Source: Cryptomeria japonica
Taxonomy: Eukaryota > Streptophyta > Pinopsida > Cupressales > Cupressaceae
Direction: 5' to 3'
Assembly (NCBI RefSeq): GCF_030272615.1
Contig: NC_081414.1
Coordinates: forward strand, 232,129,733 to 232,193,732
Length of the DNA stretch: 64,000 bases
Positions 1-9,801 of this stretch are shown one piece after another. The first letter of the stretch is position 1. The number at the start of each line of letters is the position of its first letter. The notes beneath the pieces are model-generated. The model was not told the DNA's origin. It worked only from the letters and a program-made list of their open reading frames with translations, and searched no databases. The position numbers were made by a program, and so were the translations under genes.

Positions 1-693
1 ACGAGATCTAACTCGATGATTGTAGCTTCTGCTCATGCGCTGTTGATAGGCTTTGAGGTGATTGTATGTAGCTTGTCGCTTCTCATCTAGTAACTCTAAG
101 TCCTGCAGACGGGATACTCTGTATGCTTCATCATCGATGAGATTGTGCAATGAAACCTGTAAAGATGGTATCTCGACCTCAATAGGTAAGATAGCTTCGG
201 CACCATAGACCAATGAATAAGGAGTTGCACCTGTAGGGGTCCGAATGCTAGTTCGATATGCCCATAATGCTGGATTCAATTGAACATGCCAATCACGGCT
301 GGCATCATTGACTGTCTTCTTTAGGATCCTCAGTATGTTTTTATTGGATGCTTCGGCCTGACCATTGCCTTGTGGGTAATAGGGGGTGGAAAAGCGGTGT
401 TGGATATGAAATTTCTCACAAAGCTCACGGACATCCTGATTTTTAAAAGGAAGACCGTTATCTGTGACAATGGACATGGGCACACCATACCGGCAGATGA
501 TGTAGTTGAGGATGAATGAGGTGATTTGCTTGTTGGTGACTTGGGTAAGTGGAACAACTTCGATCCACTTTGTGAAATATTCGGTGGCGGTAATAATGAA
601 TTTATGGCCATTGGATGAAGATGTGTGAATCTTACCCACAAGGTCAAGGCCCCATTGACAAAAAGGCCATGGTGTTGTGATTGGTTGCAGTTC
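1..693 (-). pseudogene. T1 integrase catalytic core, cut by window edge
   Basis: This continues the frame of the reverse transcriptase ORF after a TAG at 694-696. The translation shows the usual rve core landmarks: WGLDLVG with the first Asp, IVTDNG with the second Asp, and PQGNGQAEASNK with the catalytic Glu. It then runs through a region typical of gypsy integrase C-terminal halves to the left window edge. It would insert element cDNA into the genome. The stop separates it from the HHCC zinc-binding part at the end of the neighbouring ORF, so the pair is one integrase interrupted by one codon. The same codon is TAG in T2. Confidence 0.88.
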
Positions 694-3459
694 CTATGCT
701 GGTGCATGTATCAGGTCGCCGTGAACTTGACTTTTCTTGCATTTCCTGACAAAGTAGTAGGAATCCTTTTCCATAGATGGCCAATAGTATCCAGCTCGCA
801 TGAGTTTCTTAGCTAGTGACGGACCACTTGAGTGAGTCCCACAAATTCCTTCATGTACTTCTTCCAAAGCCTTTGTTATCTCACCTTGTTCCAGACATCG
901 AAGGAGAGTACCATCAAGACTGCGTTGGTATAGGGTTTCAGCAATAATGGTATATCGAGCAGTTTGGCGAATGAAGGTTTTTCGTTGGTTATTTGATTGG
1001 TCGGGAGGAAGGGTGTGATCGCGGAGATAGGTGTAGAAATCACCATACCATGGGGATTCAGAACCGACAAGGCGACATATCATTTCGGATTCGGGGATAT
1101 CATAAGCGGGAATCCAAAGCTGTTCTACCAAGAACTCGTAGCGTGTTGAATTTTGTGGAAGATCTAGGAGAGATGCGATGGTAGCCATAGCATCAACAGC
1201 TCGATTTTGATCTCTTGGTATCTGCTCAAAAGTGATAGTAGTAAATGATGTCTTTAGAGTGTCCACCATTTGCTTGTATGGCATGAGTTTATCATCCTTG
1301 GTCTGATACTCATCTGTTGCTTGTCGAATGACCAGTTGGGAATCGCCATATACTTGTAGGTCTTTTAATTTCCATTTTATGGCTAATCTGAGTCCTGTGA
1401 TTAAAGCCTCATACTCTGCTATGTTGTTTGTACATGGAAATGTGAGCCTGTAGGACTTCGGGATGCTATCACCTTGAGGTGTGATAAACAAAATGCCTGC
1501 CCCCGAGCCATGCCTAGTGTATGAACCATCAAAATATAGTTTCCATGGCTGTGCTTCTGTGATCATGAATATCTCTTCATCTGGAAAATTGGAAATGAGA
1601 GGATGATCACCTATGAGTGGTGCATCGGCCAACTGATATGCAATAACTTGACCTTTGATAGCTTTACGGTCCACATACTCAATGTCAAATTCACTTAGAA
1701 TCATCACCCATTTGGCCAAGCGGCCTATCAATGCTGCTTTGCTAAGTAAGTACTTGAGTGGATCAATCTTTGCGATGAGTTGGACCTTGTGCGTCAACAG
1801 ATAGTGCCATAATTTAGTGGCTGCCAAGATTACTGCTAGGCAAGCTCGCTCAATAGGTGTGTAATTGAGTTCATAGCCAACCAGTGTATGAGAGATGTAG
1901 TATACAACACACTCTTTGCCTTCTGCATTATGTTGTGCTAGTAATACACCTAATGCTGTACTTGTTGCTGAGATATAAAGTAACAATGGTCTACTTGGAT
2001 CTGGTGGCATCAACAATGGTGGATTCATGAGATAGTCTTTAAGTGCCTGAAATGCTTGCTGGCATCTGTCATCCCACTGAAAGCGGATGTTCTTGTGTAG
2101 CAGGTGTGTGAATGGGTGACACTTATCAGCCAATTGTGCAATGAATCTGCGGATGGATTGAAGTCGTCCTTGTAGTGTCCTTAGCTGACTGATATTCTTT
2201 GGAGGTGGCATGTCCATGATTGCCTTAACCTTTGCTGGATCGACCTCAATACCTTTGCTTGAGACAATGTATCCTAGAAGCTTCCCGGAGGTCACTCCAA
2301 AGACACATTTCTTTGGGTTGAGTCGAACATGGTATTGTTCCAGTCTATCAAAGATTTTATCTAAGATGTGAAGATGTCCTTCTCTAGTAAGTGATTTTGC
2401 TAGTAAATCATCCACATAATCTTCCATCATAGTATGCATCATGTCATGGAAGATGGTGGTCATTGCTCTTTGATAGGTCACTCCTGCATTCTTTAGACCG
2501 AAAGGCATTACATTCCAGCAGTATGTGCCCCATGGACATGTGAAGGCTGTCTTATGTTGGTCCTCTGGTGCGATCTTTATTTGATTGTATCCTGAAAAAC
2601 CATCCATGAGTGAAAGCATGGCATGTCCTACTGTCAAATCCACTATGATGTCGATATTTGGTAAGGGGAAGTCATCCTTAGGACATGCTTTATTCAGATC
2701 TCTGAAGTCTATACAAATGCGGATGCCCCCTTTTGGTTTGCCGACTGGCACAATGTTGGAGATCCATTCTGCATAATCAATTGGTCTAATGAAACCAACA
2801 TCCAGGAGTTTCTTGAGTTCTGTTTTGACTAGCACGACAATCTGAGGATGCATCTTACGAAGCTTCTGCTTGACAGGTTTGGCTCCTTCTGCTACTGTGA
2901 GATGATGCATAACTAAATCAGGATCAAGCCCAGACATGTCTACATATGACCATGCAAAATTGATCTGGCGCTTCTGGAAGAACTCTATAAATTGAGGCTG
3001 TTCCTCTGGAGTGAGAAGAGATGCCAGATGTATGATATGAGGGTTTTCAGGAGTCCCCATATTGTATTCTTTGGTTTCCTTGATAAGAATCGTTGATTGT
3101 TCCTGTTGTGTACTAGCAGGGAGAATGTCAAACCCTTCATCCTCAGGCGCCTCAGAGAGGTTTTCACCATTGGATACGCTCTTTCTTTTTATTTTTGTTG
3201 GATCAAATAGTGCCACAGTGTGGTTTTCACTGGAAGATCCATGTTTTATTGTTATATTTTTGCAGCTGAAGGGTTTGGCATCCACCTCGAAGTATGCTGC
3301 GCTATTGAGTTCAATGGTGAATCCAGCTTTGTGATCCCCACGTGGTAGATTATCCCTTAATTCCAAAAAGTCAATGATAGCCTCATCGTTTTGGAAGAGG
3401 TCAAGACATGGGGGATTTGGTTGGTTCCATTCGATGAGTTCAGGGTGGATAATGGGCAT
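694..3459 (-). CDS. T1 pol: reverse transcriptase, RNase H, archaeal-type RNase H, integrase zinc finger
   Basis: This ORF has 921 codons. Reverse transcriptase spans about residues 150-460: FRDLNKACPKDDFPLPN is near 252-268, GYNQIKIAPED near 290-300, and the catalytic YVDD is at 348-351. The first RNase H lies near 490-615, but its expected first Asp is replaced (LLLYISATS near 492-500), as in a vestigial connection domain. The second, archaeal-type RNase H starts at WKLYFDGS near 639 and has the acidic set D643, E682 or E684, D706 and D756. The C-terminus carries the integrase HHCC finger (HEGICGTH, then CKKS, where the last Cys has become Ser). The same frame continues upstream through the linker, so the Met at 3459 is only a convenient start inside a polyprotein. 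Confidence 0.92.
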   Translation of the reverse strand: MPIIHPELIEWNQPNPPCLDLFQNDEAIIDFLELRDNLPRGDHKAGFTIELNSAAYFEVDAKPFSCKNITIKHGSSSENHTVALFDPTKIKRKSVSNGENLSEAPEDEGFDILPASTQQEQSTILIKETKEYNMGTPENPHIIHLASLLTPEEQPQFIEFFQKRQINFAWSYVDMSGLDPDLVMHHLTVAEGAKPVKQKLRKMHPQIVVLVKTELKKLLDVGFIRPIDYAEWISNIVPVGKPKGGIRICIDFRDLNKACPKDDFPLPNIDIIVDLTVGHAMLSLMDGFSGYNQIKIAPEDQHKTAFTCPWGTYCWNVMPFGLKNAGVTYQRAMTTIFHDMMHTMMEDYVDDLLAKSLTREGHLHILDKIFDRLEQYHVRLNPKKCVFGVTSGKLLGYIVSSKGIEVDPAKVKAIMDMPPPKNISQLRTLQGRLQSIRRFIAQLADKCHPFTHLLHKNIRFQWDDRCQQAFQALKDYLMNPPLLMPPDPSRPLLLYISATSTALGVLLAQHNAEGKECVVYYISHTLVGYELNYTPIERACLAVILAATKLWHYLLTHKVQLIAKIDPLKYLLSKAALIGRLAKWVMILSEFDIEYVDRKAIKGQVIAYQLADAPLIGDHPLISNFPDEEIFMITEAQPWKLYFDGSYTRHGSGAGILFITPQGDSIPKSYRLTFPCTNNIAEYEALITGLRLAIKWKLKDLQVYGDSQLVIRQATDEYQTKDDKLMPYKQMVDTLKTSFTTITFEQIPRDQNRAVDAMATIASLLDLPQNSTRYEFLVEQLWIPAYDIPESEMICRLVGSESPWYGDFYTYLRDHTLPPDQSNNQRKTFIRQTARYTIIAETLYQRSLDGTLLRCLEQGEITKALEEVHEGICGTHSSGPSLAKKLMRAGYYWPSMEKDSYYFVRKCKKSQVHGDLIHAPA

Positions 3460-4842
3460 TACTTCATCGATTAGGTTAAGTGCGGGAGATGTATCAGTGA
3501 GGGTTAAGACAGTGTGGTGAAGGTCGTTGATGGTACTCTCCCTGTCAGAATCAGGCGTAGGATGAGACGTAGGGTCTGTGGAAGATGTTTCCAGCTCAAG
3601 TACCCAAGTGGTCTTTATCTGTGCTTCTCCGTAAATAGGGATGTCTTTGCGTGGCGGAGGTGGTGATATGTCTTCCTCATCTGAAGTGTTAAGCTATACA
3701 GAATCAAATTCCCACTCATGTGAGTCGGTCTCTGAATCACTTTCCAGCATCCAATTGCTATACCATATTGGGATGTCGCTGGAGTTGAATACTGTAGGCG
3801 TGATTGGTTTATGTACCTTTGTGGTGATCGGTGCTACAGGAACTGTGATGGGGTTTAAAGGTTTGGTTACTGGAAGTATCGACAGTGTTGATTTAGTGGC
3901 TTCTGTTGGAATGGCTGGTGCCATAGATGCTGCTGCGGGTTCTGATACAGTTGTTGCTACAAATGGTGTTGCTGATGGGATTATTGGCTTGACTGGTGGG
4001 ATGTTTGGCATTGGTGATCGTTGCGGTGGGGTTGTGAGCCTTGATGGGGCAGTGGGGATAATGCTTGATGGTGCTTTGATTATGAAAGGTATCCTCTTTG
4101 CAGTAGGTGGGTAAAATGGTTTGCTGGGTTTTCCTTTGAATCTGAGTTTAGGAAGGATCTCTTTTTCAAAGCCTAGGCCTGTATTACCTTTGGGCTTGAA
4201 CTCTGGCAGTAGCAGTTCATGTCGTCCTTGTTTGTAGGATCCCAAAGCACTCTGACCATCATACCCCATTCTTTGCATAATGAGGAGGCCTTTACCATAC
4301 TGTTCCATAGGAAGTGTAACTTGCGGTTTGTCAGTGGTGATGGGATCTTTATAGATCCAGTCCGCTAGGTCCTCATCTTGTGTTTCTTCCTCTTGACTCT
4401 TTCCAAGGATGAAAGGTGTCAAAGCACATGTGGGCGTGACTATGGGTTTTTGGAGTAACTGCTGTGGTTTACCATGCGTTCTAGGAGAAGTGGGCATTTG
4501 TCCCACACAAAAGAGTTGACTTAAGTTATATTCCCTGGGACCTTCCTCTGCGACTTTCATCTTAAGCTTTTATTGCTTGGGTATAGGGGTGTTTGAACTG
4601 GCAAGAGAGGCAAGATTTACATATGATGTGGAAGAAATAGCTTCCCTATTATTAGGAACAGTAATCTCCGGTTGATGGCTGATATTATGGCAAAATGCAA
4701 AGGGATTTGCATCGCCCAGGATTGTGATCTCTGCACCATTATGTGGGAACTTGATACATTGATGGTAGGTAGATGGAACGGCTTGCATGGCATGTATCCA
4801 AGGTCTCCCTAATAATAGATTATATGGTAGAGGAAGGTCCAA
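3460..4842 (-). pseudogene. T1 protease C-terminus, G-patch and Pro/Thr-rich linker
   Basis: This is in one frame with the downstream polymerase, with stops at 4570-4572 and 3694-3696. The top part (4842-4573) finishes the protease: [15 protein letters not shown] is the conserved C-terminal protease block. Next comes a G-patch-like stretch at about 4215-4280 (MGYDGQSALG, then QGRHE, ending GLGFE); G-patches bind nucleic acid and occur after protease in some retroelements. It is followed by about 110 residues rich in Pro, Thr, Ile and Ala and an acidic stretch (SDSETDSHEW), probably a flexible spacer. T2 has Glu and His codons where T1 has the two stops, so they are lesions of this copy. Confidence 0.78.
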
Positions 4843-5308
4843 AACCTAACAAATTATGTGCTTTACCATAGGGCCAACCCGGATTGGTAGTACGTGCAGC
4901 TCCTTTGGATGAACGCTCTGCATCATCACAGGCCTTGATGGTGATCTTCTTGCAAGGATCCACTGATTCTATTGCATATCCCAATGCTGTGACCAACTGT
5001 AGTGTACAAATGTTTAGGCCTACTCCATTATCTATCAAGACTCGCTTGATCCTGTGTTGGTTGATAAAGCCTTCAATGTGTAGGGAAGCATTATGAGGTT
5101 GTGGGAAGGAAGAGTTGTCACTTTCAGAAAAAGTGAGACAAGGTGATGACTTTAGATTTCCAACCATGGCTTGAAATTGGTCTGTGTTCAGGTTTGCAGG
5201 GACTGACACCTCTTGGAGTGCTTGATCCAAGATTGTTTTATGAGATGGCGATAGGCGCAATAGTTCTAAAATGGATATGAGCGCAGGCGTTTTATCTAAT
5301 TGTTCCAC
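4820..5308 (-). pseudogene. T1 protease N-terminal part, frameshifted
   Basis: The first 90 residues match the stretch before protease in T2 (EQLDKTPALISILELLRLSP, then a region ending SSPCLTFS). The active-site strand reads VLIDNGVGLNIC, the Asp-Asn-Gly variant of the Asp-Thr-Gly motif seen in plant Tat-type proteases. After CDDAERSSKGA the frame drifts into unrelated residues, while the expected continuation is found in another frame from 4842, so a frameshift lies near 4850-4900. T2 shows the uninterrupted version. The role would be polyprotein cleavage. Confidence 0.82.
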
Positions 5309-5502
5309 AAGATTATATTGCTTTGGGGTGGAGGGGGTGCCCTGTGGAGCTGCCTTGATGGTGACTTTGCCGCGACGCGTAACAACATTGCAATTTGAGG
5401 TGGGATTTTTGAAGTTATAGTTGCAATTTGTTCACTGGCATCATACAAGTGATTTACAGTGTAGTTATACGCAGCTTGCGTATAATCAGTGGTATCAGTG
5501 CC
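5309..5502 (-). other. T1 gag-protease junction
   Basis: This short stretch between the gag stop and the protease ORF shares sequence with 20133-20190 in T2. Gag and protease are in different frames here. I cannot tell whether that reflects a programmed frameshift or decay, since T2 is itself broken in gag. Confidence 0.45.
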
Positions 5503-7080
5503 TCACCGGGAAGTGGAAGGACCCCTTTGATCTTGTGATGGAAGTGGATTCTTGAACATCTGATGATCATTATTTGTCATTTTTGGATCATGTCCTTCAA
5601 TCTCAATTTCTCCTCGATCAATAAGATCTTGAATGAGATCTTTCAATCGGTGACAATTACTTGTCTTGTGTCCTCTTCCTTGATGGAACTCACAGTGTTC
5701 AGTATCTCTCCACCATGCTGGTTTGAATTGAGGCTCATAGTTCGATAGCTTAGGTAGAGTGATCAAATTCTGAGAAATGAGTTGTCGCATCACTGTTTCA
5801 ATGGGTTCCCCTAAGGGAGTGTATGTGCGTTTTTGTTTTTGTGGACGAGGTCTTGGTTCATCATGAGATGTGATGCGACCTTGATTGGAAGGAACATTTG
5901 TGTTATTTTGAGGTGGAGGATTTTGTCCTGCAAATCGAACCACAGGTTGTGCATTTTGGATAGTTCGAGCATCCACAACCCCATCGTTGACGATATTCTT
6001 ATTCTTGTTCCAGAAGTTTGGTTTATCACTATTGAAGCGCGGGCGAGGACCATCTTTGGGTTCATTAAAGATTTTGATGAGTCCTTTTTTGATGAGTGCC
6101 CTTTCACATTTTATACCCTTGGTGATCATATCGTTAAAAGAGTCTGTGTCTTTGACATCCAGGTGAAATTCCATTTCTTCGTTTAAGTTGGAAATGAAAA
6201 TTTCCACTAGTTCTCGTTCAGATAACTGAAGAGAACGTCTGCTAGACATTTGGCGCCATCGTTGCAGGAATACTGAGAATAGTTCACCTGGTTTTTGTTT
6301 GGTATTGCACAGATCAGCCATGGTGATGTCGCGTTCAATGTTATAAGAGTAATGAGATAGGAACTTCTGGATGAGTTCCTCAAATGTTCTAATGCCACCT
6401 GGAAGTCGGGAAAACCATGATGTGGTTGTTCCTCCCAAGCTTTGGGGAAAAAGGCGCATTAGGTATGTGTCCTCATAAGCCACTTCAAGACAAGCGGAAT
6501 GAAATTCTCGGACATGATCATGGGGATCCCCCTTTCCTCTATATTTTTCAAATTTGGGTGTTTCGAATCCTCGTGGAAAGGGTGGCATGTAAAGATTCCT
6601 ATCAAACGGATAGGGATAGATGTCGTTAAGTGAGAATTGATTGGTCTTAACACCACTATGAAGTTGTTGGGCGAGATTCTCGACTTGTTGCCGCAACATC
6701 TCCATTTCATTTGGAGGAGGAGGTGGTGGGTTACCTCGAGGAATGTTATATCTGATGTGATTTCTACCTCTTTCCTCCTCATGGCGACTTTGTCTTTCTG
6801 ATGCTTGTCTTAATTGGGCAAGATCAAAGTCAAAGGGGAGTTTGGCTCCTTCTTGAGCGAGTTTTAAGAAGTGAGCATCCGCATTGCTCCTAAGTATCTC
6901 ATCAAACAATCTGTTAAAATGAGGGTTATGCTGAACCCTTTCGATTGTTGAAGGAGTGGGAGTACTTGGGTTGTCATCATTTACATTTCCTCCAAGTGCT
7001 TCTTGAAATTCATTGAGGTTGTCCTCTTCTTCCTCAATTTCTATTTCTCGTTGCCTTGATCGCGATCGGGTTTGAGCCAT
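5503..7080 (-). CDS. T1 Gag capsid/nucleocapsid protein
   Basis: This ORF has 525 codons and begins MAQTRSRSRQ, followed by an acidic stretch. A proline run (PPPPPP) lies near residue 120. The retrotransposon gag core is at about 165-330 (KYRGKGDPHDHVREF, LGGTTTSWFSRLP, LCNTKQKPGELFSVFLQRW), which forms the capsid. Near residue 460 is a CEFHQGRGHKTSNC knuckle, a C-x2-H-x4-H-x4-C variant common in plant gypsy Gag. The Met at 7080 is conserved in T2 (21760), which supports this start. It is the only fully open structural gene of the two Tat copies. It would package element RNA into cytoplasmic particles. Confidence 0.94.
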   Translation of the reverse strand: MAQTRSRSRQREIEIEEEEDNLNEFQEALGGNVNDDNPSTPTPSTIERVQHNPHFNRLFDEILRSNADAHFLKLAQEGAKLPFDFDLAQLRQASERQSRHEEERGRNHIRYNIPRGNPPPPPPNEMEMLRQQVENLAQQLHSGVKTNQFSLNDIYPYPFDRNLYMPPFPRGFETPKFEKYRGKGDPHDHVREFHSACLEVAYEDTYLMRLFPQSLGGTTTSWFSRLPGGIRTFEELIQKFLSHYSYNIERDITMADLCNTKQKPGELFSVFLQRWRQMSSRRSLQLSERELVEIFISNLNEEMEFHLDVKDTDSFNDMITKGIKCERALIKKGLIKIFNEPKDGPRPRFNSDKPNFWNKNKNIVNDGVVDARTIQNAQPVVRFAGQNPPPQNNTNVPSNQGRITSHDEPRPRPQKQKRTYTPLGEPIETVMRQLISQNLITLPKLSNYEPQFKPAWWRDTEHCEFHQGRGHKTSNCHRLKDLIQDLIDRGEIEIEGHDPKMTNNDHQMFKNPLPSQDQRGPSTSR

Positions 7081-7526
7081 TTTGTTTGCAAGTTTGTGTT
7101 GAAGTTGATTGAAGATGATGATGAGTTGTTTGATGAAAGATGGATGATTAGTGTTTTGTGTTGTATGAGGATTTCTAGCACGTTAAGGTAGATGTAACCG
7201 AAATTCCTTCTTTGAATTGCTTGTTTGTTTTGAGGATTTTGGATGTGATAAGGTGTAGAGAAATCTGAGATGTGTTACAGATTTTGACTACCTAGCAATG
7301 AGAGGATTCACTCATGAACTAGTTTTAACCTGTGTAGATGTGTCTCTTAGGATGAGCTTATCCTAGATGTAGAAACAATCTAAAAGTGATGTGATGTGTT
7401 TGATTTCAAGCAATATCTAAAAGAGAATTTGGGACAAGAACCTCTTAATGTTCTGAGAGTTTTGGGATGGATTGATGATGAAGTGATGATGAATGAGTGA
7501 GATGATGGGTGTTTTTGTTTTCAACT

Positions 7527-7910
7527 TCAATAAAAACTTTGTGTTACAAATGGAACAAACTCTACTTCTTCCCTTTCAGGTGTTGGTGGCACTTCTTGAG
7601 CTGTGTTGTAGGTGATACAGATGTTTGGGAAGAAGTTGGGATTAATCTTTCTTCCTTGATTTTTGTGATAACTCAGAGCTCTATATTGCATAAAAGCTCT
7701 GCGGTTCAATGATTCGGAATCAAACTCGTTTGTTTTTCCTTGAAGGTATAGACGCATGCGATGTAGAAAGATTCTATGTGAGACAAAGATTTGTCTATTT
7801 AGATAGAAGAACTTTCTTCTTTTGATCAAAGCCTTTGAGCTTAATGGTCTTCTTTTCAAGGTAATATTCTGATGACACTTCTTCTTTCGCAAGATGTGAA
7901 GAATGGTCAT
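7527..7910 (-). CDS. T1 leader ORF, 127 codons, unknown function
   Basis: I chose the Met at 7910 because it is the start shared with T2; the longer frame to 8072 is not shared. The product is basic in its first half (LKRRPLSSKA, RKFFYLNRQIF, MRLYLQGK) and acidic at the end (PPTPEREE). T2 has the same length with no gap; by eye 97 of 127 residues are identical, and neither copy has a stop. No domain is recognised. It is on the sense strand between the primer site and gag, where Tat/Ogre elements often carry an extra ORF, so a role in the element's life cycle is inferred. Basic residues would suit RNA binding, but nothing shows it. Confidence 0.72.
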   Translation of the reverse strand: MTILHILRKKKCHQNITLKRRPLSSKALIKRRKFFYLNRQIFVSHRIFLHRMRLYLQGKTNEFDSESLNRRAFMQYRALSYHKNQGRKINPNFFPNICITYNTAQEVPPTPEREEVEFVPFVTQSFY

Positions 7911-9436
7911 AAAATGTGATTCTTTGTTGTTTGCACTTTGTTTTTGGTATTTTTTTGTTTGTTTTTGAGAAATGTTGGATGAATACTTTGTTTTTGGGAT
8001 TGATTTTCTGATTTTTCTTTGACAAGAAAACAAAGCAAGCACACAAACACAAGAATGTTGCCTCAAAGGCACAAATGAGTATGGGTCTAGATCAACCCAA
8101 TTCTTGGACTTGTTTTTGACCCTTCCTTTAGATTTATTTTAAGGTGTATTTCCAAAGCCTGAAGTCGGCTCAATTTGCACTAGGTCTGTAAAACGAACAC
8201 ACTTCAAACACTTTTTATCCCTAAGGTCAAATGGCCAGTTGTGATAAATTTAGCCCACATCTTGATATTTCTTCGACTTTGGTACTACATACCTTATGAA
8301 TCCCGTCATGGCAGGTAAGGATGTGATATACTAAGTCTTGCACGAGCATAACAAATAGATGATCCCTATGATGGGGGAGTCACCACTTTTATCAAGCCAC
8401 AAGTGACTTTTCAAAAAGCTATGTTTCTACTCAAGGAAATATGTATGGTGAGTATCTTGGGAGCAAAACCTTCTATGCTCTTGCACTAAATTATACCTCA
8501 AATATCCTCAATCAATAGAACAGGTGGGCTACTACTTAAAGGTGTTTAGTCATGTTCAATGGCTTTGGACATAAGTTCATTCTGCAGTGACTCACTTAAG
8601 AGCCTTGTAACTGGTGGTGGGGCCCATTTGTCCTTTCGGCCAGTTACACTGTAGGAACAGCTATACCCAAGGCTACAGCTTTTGCTCTCACCTAATTTCT
8701 ATAGCGGCTCGAAGGATTTACCGCTCGAGGTCGTTCCCAAGAGTATCGATCCCTTGGCAGACCTCTCTTAAAAAGATAAAATTTGAGTGTTACTAACACT
8801 TTTCTCTTGCACCTAGGACCACGAGAGCCAAGGGAGAGGATAGTGTGTGTTAGAAGTAGGTCCACTCGACTGACTTTTTGCACAAGCGTGCCAAATACGT
8901 AAAACACTTGTTCTTTTTAATCCAGCATTTGCAAAGATGATTTAACTATTTGGAGATGTTGCTCCAACAGTCATGGTTTTCGTTTTAACTTCAATGGCAA
9001 AATGTGTTGTAATCTAAAAATTTGGAAATCCTGATCAACTTAATGAAAAACACGTTTTGCTTGAAGTAAAATTTGTTTGCAAAAAAAAAAGATCAAAACA
9101 AGTGGATTGTGTATTTTATTTGCACCAAATTTTTGAAGTGTGGATTGTAAATTTTAGGTCCCAATTGATGCAATGAAATCAAATTTGTGTTGTTAATTTT
9201 AAGCACCAAAAGAAAATGAGTCCTAACTAAAAAACAATGAATTTTTTTTTTTTTTTGTTGTGTTTTTAAGTTCTTTTTAAGCACTAAATGAAAATTTTGT
9301 GATTTTTATGTTGGGTTGTTAACCTGCATGAACAAAAAACAAGTTAGTAAAAACCAATGTTCAAGGGGGGCTTCCACAAGCCTAAGATACTCAATTTTTT
9401 GGTTACAAAGCGACTTGGACAACACTCTGTCGCAGT

Positions 9437-9704
9437 AGCGCTATTCTGCTTTTTAGACAGAAGCGCTAATTTATACAATAGCGCTAGTCTGTTCTCGCAG
9501 AAGCGCTAATTTACACCGTAGCGCTGAAAGAACAGAAAAATCCGAGAGGTCAAAAGCGCCAGAATAGTTTTAATAGCGCCAGAATTGTGACAAAAGCGCC
9601 ATAATGTTCTCAATAGCGCTGAAACCTTTTCAATAGCGCTATTTTATGGACAATAGCGCTAAAAGAAAATGTTTCGATAGCGCTAGAACGTGTTCAATAG
9701 CGCC
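9437..9704. repeat. Array of 13 AGCGCT/AGCGCC boxes at about 20-bp spacing
   Basis: Boxes start at 9437, 9462, 9480, 9502, 9520, 9555, 9575, 9595, 9615, 9635, 9655, 9679 and 9699. Five consecutive intervals are exactly 20 bp, most others 18-25. The core is a 6-bp palindrome, usually preceded by CAAT or CAAA; the bases between boxes are not conserved. The array ends about 60 bp before the primer site, so it lies in the RNA leader. T2 has the same array in decayed form. Confidence 0.9.
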
Positions 9705-9760
9705 GAAGCATGACCTGTGTGGCAGTTTCAACAAGCAAAAATGTTAGTTGTCAAAAAAAT

Positions 9761-9799
9761 ATCAGAAGGTTGCGTGTTCGATTCACGTCAGGTTCACCA
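9761..9799 (-). promoter_or_regulatory. T1 primer-binding site, complementary to tRNA-Trp 3' end
   Basis: On the plus strand this reads as the 3' half of a plant tRNA-Trp ending in CCA, with the T-loop GTTCGATTC. The minus strand is therefore the primer site, two bases from the LTR end. From memory of the plant tRNA-Trp(CCA), the match runs 39 bases to just 3' of the anticodon, with one mismatch in the acceptor stem. Normal primer sites are about 12-18 bases. Confidence 0.83.
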
Positions 9800-9801
9800 A
9801 A

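Larger units (their letters stand above)
7081..9801 (-). other. T1 5' leader between primer site and gag
   Basis: This leader of about 2.7 kb is colinear with 21761-24650 in T2, with many shared blocks such as AGTGACTCACTTAAGAGCC near 8587. Apart from the 127-codon ORF and the AGCGCY array listed separately, no coding signal is evident. Tat/Ogre elements are known for long leaders. Overlapping short ORFs here on either strand are not supported by T2. Confidence 0.7.

Noticed and set aside
3641-4114. Plus-strand Gly/Val-rich ORF over the T1 linker, and the similar one at 18373-18789
   Set aside because: Exact antisense of the Pro/Thr-rich linker, which is in frame with protease and reverse transcriptase.
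7911-8072. N-terminal extension of the T1 leader ORF
   Set aside because: Not conserved in T2; the shared start is at 7910.
9761-9799. tRNA-Trp gene
   Set aside because: Only the 3' half is present, with CCA already encoded and an LTR two bases away; it is a primer site.
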